Source of the DNA: Paragordius varius
Lineage: Eukaryota > Nematomorpha
Direction: 5' to 3'
NCBI GenBank assembly: GCA_964247055.1
Contig: OZ176052.1
Location: forward strand, 12,958,001-13,022,000
Length of the DNA: 64,000 nucleotides
Shown: piece after piece, positions 41,467-51,730 of the stretch
Layout of the letters: each line of letters opens with the position of its first letter
Position numbering within the stretch: the first letter of the stretch is position 1
The notes under the pieces: generated by a model
What the model was told of the DNA's origin: nothing
Seen by the model: the letters and a program-made list of their open reading frames with translations, nothing else
Database searches by the model: none
Translations under genes and position numbers: made by a program

Positions 41467-43545
41467 GTTTCATATCCGATTTTTAAAACGATACTTTAAA
41501 AATTAATGTATTAAACTAGTCGCATCAATACTCAAGTTAAACTTTGTCCTTAAAAATCGGATATTGGTCACCGGTGAACAAAATAATTTTTTATACATTC
41601 TCTTAGTAAGACTACATCAAAATATAGAAATAGTTTGACAAACTCTTTCATATCCGATTTTTACAACGATACCTTAAAAATTAATGTATTAAACTAGTCG
41701 CATCAATACTCAAGTTAAACTTTGTCCTTAAAAATCGGATATTGGTCACCGGTGAACAAAATTATTTTTTATACATTCTCTTAGTAGGACTACATCAAAA
41801 TATAGAGATAGTTTGGCAAACTGTTTCATATCCGATTTTTACAACGATACTTTAAAAACTAATGTATAAAACTAGGCGTATCAATAAATCGCATCAATAC
41901 TCAAGTTAAACTTTGTCCTTAAAAATCGGATATTGGTCACCGGTGAACAAAATTAATTTTTATACATTCTCTTAGTAAGACTACATCAAAATATAGAGAT
42001 AGTTTGGCAAACTGTTTCATATCCGATTTTTACAACGATACTTTAAAAATTAATGTATAAAACTAGACGCATCAATACTCAAGTTATACTTTGTCCTTAA
42101 AAATCGAATATTGGTCACCGGTGAACAAAATTATTTTTTATACATTCTCTTAGTAAGACTACATCAAAATATAGAAATAGTTTGACAAACTCTTTCATAT
42201 CCGATTTTTACAACGATACTTCAAAAATTATGGTATTAAAGCAGTCGCATCAATACTCAAGTTAAACTTTGTCCTTAAAAATCGGATATTGGTCACCGGT
42301 GAACAAAATTATTTTTTATACATTCTCTTAGTAGGACTACATCAAAATATAGAGATAGTTTGGCAAACTGTTTCATATCCGATTTTTACAACGATACTTT
42401 AAAAATTAATGTATAAAACTAGTCGCATCAATACTCAAGTTAAACTTTGTCCTTAAAAATCGAATATTGGTCACCGGTGAACAAAATTATTTTTTATACA
42501 TTCTCTTAGTAAGACTACATCAAAATATAGAAATAGTTTGACAAACTCTTTCATATCCGATTTTTACAACGATACTTTAAAAATTATGGTATTAAACCAG
42601 TCGCATCAATGCTCAAGTTAAACTTTGTCCTTAAAAATCGGATATTGGTCACCGGTGAACAAAACTATTTTATACATACTCTTAGTAAGACTACATCAAA
42701 ATATAGAGATAATTTGACAAACTCTTTCATATCCGATTTTTACAACGATACTTTAAAAATTAATGTATAAAACTAGGCGTATCAATAAATCGCATCAATA
42801 CTCAAGTTAAACTTTGTCCTTAAAAATCGGATATTGGTCACCGGTGAACAAAATTATTTTTTAAACATTCTCTTAGTAGGAGTACATCAAAATATAGAGA
42901 TAGTTTGGCAAACTGTTTCATATCCGATTTTTACAACGATACTTTAAAATTTCATGTATAAAACTAGTCGCATCAATACTCAAGTTAAACTTTGTCCTTA
43001 AAAATCGAATATTTTTCACCGGTGAACGAAATTATTTTTTATACATTCTCTTAGTAAGACTACATCAAAATATAGAAATAGTTTGACAAACTCTTTCATA
43101 TCCGATTTTTAAAACGATACTTTAAAAATTAATGTATTAAACTAGTCGCATCAATACTCAAGTTAAACTTTGTCCTTAAAAATCGAATATTGGTCACCGG
43201 TGAACAAAATAATTTTTTATACATTGTCTTAGTAAGACTACATCAAAATATAGAAATAGTTTGACAAACTCTTTCATATCCGATTTTTACAACGATACTT
43301 TAAAAATTAATGTATTAAACTAGTCGCATCAATACTCAAGTTAAACTTTGTCCTTAAAAATCGGATATTGGTGACCGGTGAACAAAATTATTTTTTATAC
43401 ATTCTCTTAGTAAGACTACATCAAAATATAGAAATAGTTTGACAAACTCTTTCATATCCGATTTTTACAACGATACTTTAAAAATTAATGTATTAAACTA
43501 GTCGCATCAATACTCAAGTTAAACTTTGTCCTTAAAAATCGGATA

Positions 43546-43563
43546 TTGGTCACCGGTGAACAA
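43546..43563. repeat. 18-bp dyad TTGGTCACCGGTGAACAA, one per monomer
   Basis: The core TCACCGGTGA is a perfect 10-bp palindrome. It extends to 18 bp as TTG-G-TCACCGGTGA-A-CAA with a single non-complementary pair. It is the most G+C-rich part of an otherwise A+T-rich monomer and the best-kept segment in the array. Departures are few and clustered: GGTTAACGG near 4027, 6686, 6862, 9169 and 9345; GGTCAGCGG at 11,682 and 13,643; GGTCCCCGG in four copies; GGTGACCGG and GGTCACGGG as local families; GGTCATTGG at 18,129. The coordinates are for the reference copy. Binding by a dimeric protein is plausible but inferred. Confidence 0.9.
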
Positions 43564-43585
43564 AATTATTTTTTATACATTCTCT

Positions 43586-43596
43586 TAGTAAGACTA
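43586..43596. repeat. Short hairpin TAGT-aag-ACTA
   Basis: A 4-bp arm and 3-nt loop lies inside the 85-nt loop of the larger inverted repeat. Two frequent variants exist: TAGTAGGACTA, which keeps the arms, and TTATTAACTAC (for example near 1760, 3895, 6548 and 12,958), which removes two bases and destroys them. Short arms like these can occur by chance in A+T-rich DNA. Confidence 0.6.
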
Positions 43597-43613
43597 CATC
43601 AAAATATAGAAAT

Positions 43614-43626
43614 AGTTTGACAAACT
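43614..43626. repeat. 13-bp palindrome AGTTTG-a-CAAACT
   Basis: Perfect 6+1+6 dyad. The central base is A in one monomer type and G in the other (AGTTTGGCAAACT), so symmetry is kept in both. Exceptions are the TAAAACGACAAACT variant at 30,601, 31,693, 34,224, 38,752 and 40,736, which loses the left arm, and AGTTTAGCAAACT and AGTTTACCAAACT, which have one change. Confidence 0.85.
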
Positions 43627-43674
43627 CTTTCATATCCGATTTTTACAACGATACTTTAAAAATTAATGTATTAA

Positions 43675-43680
43675 ACTAGT
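43675..43680. repeat. ACTAGT hexamer palindrome (SpeI site)
   Basis: Present in most monomers just after GTATTAA or GTATAAA. Variants are monomer-type markers: ACCAGT (in copies with TTATGGTATTAAACCAG), ACTAGG (usually followed by CGTATCAATAAATCGC, the 191-bp class) and ACTGGT (for example near 2025 and 4683). A SpeI digest would therefore give a ladder with gaps that reflect monomer type. Confidence 0.8.
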
Positions 43681-43693
43681 CGCATCAATACTC

Positions 43694-43704
43694 AAGTTAA
43701 ACTT
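43694..43704. repeat. 11-bp palindrome AAGTT-a-AACTT
   Basis: Perfect 5+1+5 dyad upstream of TTGTCC, in the 65-nt stretch between the large inverted repeats. It is widely conserved. Variants include CAAGTCAAAC (1691 and 4350), CAAGCTAAAC (17,744) and a deletion giving AAGTTAAATTTGTCC in several copies after 44.8 kb. Confidence 0.7.
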
Positions 43705-45472
43705 TGTCCTTAAAAATCGGATATTGGTCACCGGTGAACAAAATAATTTTTTATACATTCTCTTAGTAAGACTACATCAAAATATAGGAATAGTTTGACA
43801 AACTCTTTCATATCCGATTTTTACAACGATACTTTAAAAATTAATGTATTAAACTAGTCGCATCAATACTCAAGGTAAACTTTGTCCTTAAAAATCGGAT
43901 ATTGGTCACCGGTGAACAAAATTATTTTTTATACATTCTCTTAGTAAGACTACATCAAAATATAGAAATAGTTTGACAAACTCTTTCATATCCGATTTTA
44001 ACAACGATACTTTAAAAATTAATGTATTAAACTAGTCGCATCAATACTCAAGTTAAACTTTGTCCTTAAAAATCGGATATTGGTGACCGGTGAACAAAAT
44101 TATTTTTTATACATTCTCTTAGTAGGACTACATCAAAATATAGAGATAGTTTGGCAAACTGTTTCATATCCGATTTTTACAACGATACTTTAAAAATTAA
44201 TGTATAAAACTAGGCGTATCAATAAATCGCATCAATACTCAAGTTAAACTTTGTCCTTAAAAATCAGATATTGGTCACCGGTGAACAAAATTAATTTTTA
44301 TACATTCTCTTAGTAGGACTACATCAAAATATAGAGATAGTTTGGCAAACTGTTTCATATCCGATTTTTACAACGATACTTTAAAAATTAATGTATAAAA
44401 CTAGTCGCATCAATACTCAAGTTAAATTTTGTCCTTAAAAATCGAATATTGGTCACCGGTGAACAAAATTTATTTTTATACATTCTCTTAGTAAGACTAC
44501 ATCAAAATATAGAAATAGTTTGACAAACTCTTTCATATCCGATTTTTACAACGATACTTTAAAAATTAATGTATAAAACTAGGCGTATCAATAAATCGCA
44601 TCAATACTCAAGTTAAACTTTGTCCTTAAAAATCGGATATTGGTCACCGGTGAACAAATTAATTTTTATACATTCTCATAGTAGGACTACATCAAAATAT
44701 ATAGATAGTTTGGCAAACTGTTTCATATACGATTTTTAAAACGATACTTTAAAAATTAATGTAAAAAACTAGTCGCATCAATACTCAAGTTAAATTTGTC
44801 CTTAAAAATCGGATATTGGTCACCGGTGAATAAAATTATTTTTCATACATTCTCTTAGTAAGACTACATCAAAATATAGAAATAGTTTGACAAACTCTTT
44901 CATATCCGATTTTTAAAACGATACTTTAAAAATTAATGTATTAAACTAGTCGTATCAATACTCAAGTTAAACTTTGTCCTTAAAAATCGGATATTGGTCA
45001 CCGGTAAACAAAATTATTTTTTATATATTTTAGTAAGATAACATCAAAATATAGAAATAGTTTGACAAACTCTTTCATATCCGATTTTTACAACGATACT
45101 TTAAAAATTAAGGTATTAAACCAGTCGCATCAATACTCAAGTTAAACTTTGTCCTTAAAAATCGAATATTGGTCACCGGTGAACAAAATTATTTTTTATA
45201 CATTCTCTTATTGAGACTACATCAAAATATGGAGATAGTTTGACAAACTCTTTCATATCCGATTTTTACAACGATACTTTAAAAATTAATGTATTAAACT
45301 AGTCGCATCAATACTCAAGTTAAACTTTGTCCTTAAAAATCGGATCTTGGTCACCGGTGAATAAAATTATTTTTCATACATTCTCTTAGTAAGACTACAT
45401 CAAAATATAGAAATAGTTTGACAAACTCTTTCATATCCGATTTTTACAACGATACTTTAAAAATTAATGTAT

Positions 45473-46227
45473 AAAACTAGTCGCATCAATACTCAAGTTA
45501 AACTTTGTCCTTAAAAATCGAATATTGGTCACCGGTGAACAAAATTATTTTTTATACATTCTCTTAGTAAGATAACATCAAAATATAGAAATAGTTTGAC
45601 AAACTCTTTCATATCCGATTTTTACAACTATACTTTAAAAATTATGGTATTAAACCAGTCGCATCAATACTCAAGTTAAACCTTGTCCTTAAAAATCGAA
45701 TATTGGTCACCGGTGAACAAAATTTTGTTTTATACATTCTCTTAGTAATACTACATCAAAATATATAGATAGTTTGACAAACTCTTTCATATCCGATTTT
45801 TACAACGATACTTTAAAAATTAATGTATTAAACTAGTCGCATCAATACTCAAGTTAAACTTTGTCCTTAAAAATCGAATATTGGTCACCGGTGAACAAAA
45901 TTATTTTTTATACATTCTCTTAGTAAGATAACATCAAAATATAGAAATAGTTTGACAAACTCTTTCATATCCGATTTTTACAACTATACTTTAAAAATTA
46001 TGGTATTAAACCAGTCGCATCAATACTCAAGTTAAACCTTGTCCTTAAAAATCGAATATTGGTCACCGGTGAACAAAATTTTGTTTTATACATTCTCTTA
46101 GTAATACTACATCAAAATATATAGATAGTTTGACAAACTCTTTCATATCCGATTTTTACAACGATACTTTAAAAATTAATGTATTAAACTAGTCGCATCA
46201 ATACTCAAGTTAAACTTTGTCCTTAAA
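45473..46227. repeat. Dimer tandem duplication, period 356 bp
   Basis: 45,473-45,871 repeats at 45,829-46,227. Shared markers are GTAAGATAACATC, TTACAACTATAC, GTTAAACCTTGTCC (offset 356) and AAAATTTTGTTTT (45,721/46,077). 356 is exactly two 178-bp monomers. Confidence 0.85.
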
Positions 46228-49043
46228 AATCGGATATTGGTCACCGGTGAATAAAATTATTTTTCATACATTCTCTTAGTAAGACTACATCAAAATATAG
46301 AAATAGTTTGACAAACTCTTTCATATCCGATTTTTAAAACGATACTTTAAAAATTAATGTATTAAACTAGTCGCATCAATACTCAAGTTAAACTTTGTCC
46401 TTAAAAATCGGATATTGGTCACCGGTAAACAAAATAATTTTTTATACATTCTCTTAGTAAGACTACATCAAAATATAGAAATAGTTTGACAAACTCTTTC
46501 ATATCCGATTTTTACAACGATACTTTAAAAATTAATGTATTAAACTAGTCGCATCAATACTCAAGTTAAACTTTGTCCTTAAAAATCGGATATTGGTCAC
46601 CGGTGAAAAAAATTATTTTTCATACATTCTCTTAGTAGGACTACATCAAAATATAGAGATAGTTTGGCAAACTGTTTCATATCCGATTTTTACAACGATA
46701 CTTTAAAAATTAATGTATAAAACTAGTCGCATCAATACTCAAGTTAAACTTTGTCCTTAAAAATCGAATATTGGTCACCGGTGAACAAAATTATTTTTTA
46801 TACATTCTCTTAGTAAGACTACATCAAAATATAGAAATAGTTTGACAAACTCTTTCATATCCGATTTTTAAAACGATACTTTAAAAATTAATGTATAAAA
46901 CTAGTCGTATCAATAAATCGCATCAATACTCAAGTTAAACTTTGTCCTTAAAAATCGGATATTGGTCACGGGTGAACAAAATTATTTTTTATATATTCTC
47001 TTAGTAGGACTACATCAAAATATAGAGATAGTTTGGCAAACTCTTTCATATCCGATTTTTACAACGATACTTTAAAAATTAATGTATTAAACTAGTCGCA
47101 TCAATACTCAAGTTAAACTTTGTCCTTAAAAATCGAATATTGGTCACCGGTGAACAAAATTATTTTTTATACATTCTCTTAGTAAGACTACATCAAAATA
47201 TAGAAATAGTTTGACAAACTCTTTCATATCCGATTTTTAAAACGATACTTTAAAAATTAATGTATAAAACTAGTCGTATCAATAAATCGCATCAATACTC
47301 AAGTTAAACTTTGTCCTTAAAAATCGGATATTGGTCACCGGTGAACAAAATAATTTTTTATACATTCTCTTAGTAAGACTACATCAAAATATAGAAATAG
47401 TTTGACAAACTCTTTCATATACGATTTTTACAACGATACTTTAAAAATTAATGTATTAAACTAGTCGCATCAATACTCAAGTTAAACTTTGTCCTTAAAA
47501 ATCGGATATTAGTCACCGGTGAATAAAATTATTTTTTATATATTCTCTTAGAAGACTACATCAAAATATAGAAATATTTTGACAAACTCTTTCACATCCG
47601 ATTTTTACAACGATACTTTAAAAATTAATGTATTAAACTAGTCGCATCAATACTCAAGTTAAACTTTGTCCTTAAAAATCGGATATTGGTGACCGGTGAA
47701 CAAAATTATTTTTTATACATTCTCTTAGTAGGACTACATCAAAATATAGAGATAGTTTGGCAAACTGTTTCATATCCGATTTTTACAACGATACTTTAAA
47801 AATTAATGTATAAAACTAGGCGTATCAATAAATCGCATCAATACTCAAGTTAAACTTTGTCCTTAAAAATCAGATATTGGTCACCGGTGAACAAAATTAA
47901 TTTTTATACTTTTTTTTAGTAGGACTACATCAAAATATAGAGATAGTTTGGCAAACTGTTTCATATCCGATTTTTACAACGATACTTTAAAAATTAATGT
48001 ATAAAACTAGTCGCATCAATACTCAAGTTAAATTTTGTCCTTAAAAATCGAATATTGGTCACCGGTGAACAAAATTTATTTTTATACATTCTCTTAGTAA
48101 GACTACATCAAAATATAGAAATAGTTTGACAAACTCTTTCATATCCGATTTTTACAACGATACTTTAAAAATTATGGTATTAAACCAGTCGCATCAATAC
48201 TCAAGTTAAACTTTGTCCTTAAAAATCGGATATAGGTCACCGGTGAACAAAACTATTTTTTATACATACTCTTAGTAAGACTACATCAAAATATAGAGAT
48301 AATTTGACAAACCCTTTCATATCCGATTTTTACAACGATACTTTAAAAATTAATGTATAAAACTAGGCGTATCAATAAATCGCATCAATACTCAAGTTAA
48401 ACTTTGTCCTTAAAAATCGGATATTGGTCACCGGTGAACAAAATTAATTTTTAAACATTCTCTTAGTAGGACTACATCAAAATATATAGATAGTTTGGCA
48501 AACTGTTTCATATCCGATTTTTACAACGATACTTTAAAAATTAATGTAAAAAACTAGTCGCATCAATACTCAAGTTAAATTTGTCCTTAAAAATCGGATA
48601 TTGGTCACCGGTGAATTAAATTATTTTTCATACATTCTCTTAGTAAGACTACATCAAAATATAGAAATAGTTTGACAAACTCTTTCATATCCGATTTTTA
48701 AAACGATACTTTCAAAATTAATGTATAAAACTAGTCGCATCAATACTCAAGTTAAACTTTGTCCTTAAAAATCGAATATTGGTCACCGGTGAACAAAATT
48801 ATTTTTTATACATTCTCTTAGTAAGACTACATCAAAATATAGAAATAGTTTGACAAACTCTTTTATATCCGATTTTTAAAACGATACTTTAAAAATTAAT
48901 GTATAAAACTAGTCGTATCAATAAATCGCATCAATACTCAAGTTAAACTTTGTCCTTAAAAATCGGATATTGGTCACGGGTGAACAAAATTATTTTTTAT
49001 ACATTCTCTTAGTAGGACTACATCAAAATATAGAGATAGTTTG

Positions 49044-51717
49044 GCAAACTCTTTCATATCCGATTTTTACAACGATACTTTAAAAATTAATGTATTAAAC
49101 TAGTCGCATCAATACTCAAGTTAAACTTTGTCCTTAAAAATCGAATATTGGTCACCGGTGAACAAAATTATTTTTTATACATTCTCTTAGTAAGACTACA
49201 TCAAAATATAGAAATAGTTTGACAAACTCTTTCATATCCGATTTTTACAACGATACTTTAAAAATTAATGTATAAAACTAGGCGTATCAATAAATCGCAT
49301 CAATACTCAAGTTAAACTTTGTCCTTAAAAATCGGATATTGGTGACCGGTGAACAAAATTATTTTTTAAACATTCTCTTAGTAGGACTACATCAAAGTAT
49401 ATAGATAGTTTGGCAAACTGTTTCATATCCGATTTTTACAACGATACTTTAAAAATTAATGTAAAAAACTAGTCGCATCAATACTCAGGTTAAATTTGTC
49501 CTTAAAAATCGGATATTGGTCACCGGTGAATTAAATTATTTTTCATACATTCTCTTAGTAAGACTACATCAAAATATAGAAATAGTTTGACAAACTCTTT
49601 CATATCCGATTTTTAAAACGATACTTTAAAAATTAATGTATAAAACTAGTCGCATCAATACTCAAGTTAAACTTTGTCCTTAAAAATCGAATATTGGTCA
49701 CCGGTGAACAAAATTATTTTTTATACATTCTCTTAGTAAGACTACATCAAAATATAGAAATAGTTTGACAAACTCTTTCATATCCGATTTTTAAAACGAT
49801 ACTTTAAAAATTAATGTATAAAACTAGTCGTATCAATAAATCGCATCAATACTCAAGTTAAACTTTGTCCTTAAAAATCGGATATTGGTCACGGGTGAAC
49901 AAAATTATTTTTTATACATTCTCTTAGTAGGACTACATCAAAATATAGAGATAGTTTGGCAAACTCTTTCATATCCGATTTTTACAACGATACTTTAAAA
50001 ATTAATGTATTAAACTAGTCGCATCAATACTCAAGTTAAACTTTGTCCTTAAAAATCGAATATTGGTCACCGGTGAACAAAAGTATTTTTTATACATTCT
50101 CTTAGTAAGACTACATCAAAATATAGAAATAGTTTGACAAACTCTTTCATATCCGATTTTTAAAACGATACTTTAAAAATTAATGTATAAAACTAGTCGT
50201 ATCAATAAATCGCATCAATACTCAAGTTAAACTTTGTCCTTAAAAATCGGATATTGGTCACGGGTGAACAAAATTATTTTTTATACATTCTCTTAGTAGG
50301 ACTACATCAAAATATAGAGATAGTTTGGCAAACTCTTTCATATCCGATTTTTACAACGATACTTTAAAAATTAATGTATTAAACTAGTCGCATCAATACT
50401 CAAGTTAAACTTTGTCCTTAAAAATCGAATATTGGTCACCGGTGAACAAAATTATTTTTTATACATTCTCTTAGTAAGACTACATCAAAATATAGAAATA
50501 GTTTGACAAACTCTTTCATATCCGATTTTTACAACGATACTTTAAAAATTAATGTATTAAACTAGTCGCATCAATACTCAAGTTAAACTTTGTCCTTAAA
50601 AATCGAATATTGGTCACCGGTGAACAAAATTATTTTTTATACATTCTCTTAGTAAGACTACATCAAAATATAGAAATAGTTTGACAAACTCTTTCATATC
50701 CGATTTTTACAACGATACTTTAAAAATTAATGTATAAAACTAGGCGTATCAATAAATCGCATCAATACTCAAGTTAAACTTTGTCCTTAAAAATCGGATA
50801 TTGGTGACCGGTGAACAAAATTATTTTTTAAACATTCTCTTAGTAGGACTACATCAAAATATATAGATAGTTTGACAAACTGTTTCATATCCGATTTTTA
50901 CAACGATACTTTAAAAATTAATGTAAAAAACTAGTCGCATCAATACTCAGGTTAAATTTGTCCTTAAAAATCGGATATTGGTCACCGGTGAATTAAATTA
51001 TTTTTCATACATTCTCTTAGTAAGACTACATCAAAATATAGAAATAGTTTGACAAACTCTTTCATATCCGATTTTTAAAACGATACTTTAAAAATTAATG
51101 TATAAAACTAGTCGCATCAATACTCAAGTTAAACTTTGTCCTTAAAAATCGAATATTGGTCACCGGTGAACAAAATTATTTTTTATACATTCTCTTAGTA
51201 AGACTACATCAAAATATAGAAATAGTTTGACAAACTCTTTCATATCCGATTTTTAAAACGATACTTTAAAAATTAATGTATAAAACTAGTCGTATCAATA
51301 AATCGCATCAATACTCAAGTTAAACTTTGTCCTTAAAAATCGGATATTGGTCACGGGTGAACAAAATTATTTTTTATACATTCTCTTAGTAGGACTACAT
51401 CAAAATATAGAGATAGTTTGGCAAACTCTTTCATATCCGATTTTTACAACGATACTTTAAAAATTAATGTATTAAACTAGTCGCATCAATACTCAAGTTA
51501 AACTTTGTCCTTAAAAATCGAATATTGGTCACCGGTGAACAAAATTATTTTTTATACATTCTCTTAGTAAGACTACATCAAAATATAGAAATAGTTTGAC
51601 AAACTCTTTCATATCCGATTTTTAAAACGATACTTTAAAAATTAATGTATAAAACTAGTCGTATCAATAAATCGCATCAATACTCAAGTTAAACTTTGTC
51701 CTTAAAAATCGGATATT
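49044..51717. repeat. Tandem duplication, period 1462 bp (8 monomers)
   Basis: 49,044-50,255 repeats at 50,506-51,717. GGTGAATTAAATT at 49,528/50,990 and TCACGGGTGAAC at 49,889/51,351 both give 1462. The same markers one step upstream (48,613 and 48,974) give 915, so this unit itself grew from a five-monomer unit. The copy at 50,259 adds a 370-bp dimer repeat of the TCACGGG monomer. Confidence 0.83.
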
Positions 51718-51730
51718 GCTCACCGGTGAA

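Larger units (their letters stand above)
43533..43645. repeat. 14-bp inverted repeat enclosing an 85-nt loop
   Basis: The left arm TAAAAATCGGATAT (43,533-43,546) is the exact reverse complement of the right arm ATATCCGATTTTTA (43,632-43,645). The pair repeats in every monomer with a 65-nt gap to the next left arm (14+85+14+65=178). The left arm is often CGAATAT instead of CGGATAT, while the right arm usually stays TCCGAT, so mismatches are not compensated. Some right arms read ATACGAT or have TTAACAA in place of TTTACAA. The 113-bp unit is bounded by TA at both ends, which resembles a small inverted-repeat transposon with a TA target site. That origin is an inference. Confidence 0.88.
43548..43725 (+). 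repeat. Representative consensus monomer (178 bp)
   Basis: This copy equals the consensus I derived and is used here as the reference, with base 1 at GGTCACC. It has 48 G+C of 178 (29 C, 19 G on this strand), so the array has a constant C-over-G skew on the + strand. It contains five CpG sites, at monomer bases 7, 90, 102, 134 and 171. A+T tracts lie at bases 15-30, 54-61, 93-98, 108-120 and 164-170. Sites for AgeI (ACCGGT), BstEII (GGTNACC) and SpeI (ACTAGT) occur once each in the consensus. Most differences among copies fall at a small set of recurrent positions: base 173 G/A, bases 43-44 AA/GG, base 64 A/G, base 73 A/G, base 80 C/G, base 100 C/A and base 124 T/A. Confidence 0.95.
19400..44800. 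repeat. Array subregion 3: alternating two-type (dimeric) organisation
   Basis: Two linked haplotypes of the monomer appear. Type A has TTAGTAGGACTAC, AGAGATAGTTTGGCAAACTGTTTC and usually GTATAAAACTAG. Type B has TTAGTAAGACTAC, AGAAATAGTTTGACAAACTCTTTC and usually GTATTAAAC. They alternate over long stretches, for example 22.4-23.2 kb, giving a dimer of about 356-369 bp nested within larger higher-order repeats. The CTGTTTC form is absent from the first 19 kb. The 191-bp class most often follows type A here. Confidence 0.75.

Noticed and set aside
43533-43645. Rho-independent terminator or structured ncRNA from the 14-bp inverted repeat
   Set aside because: The 85-nt loop is too long for a terminator, and arm changes are not compensated in the partner, so there is no sign of selection for RNA pairing.
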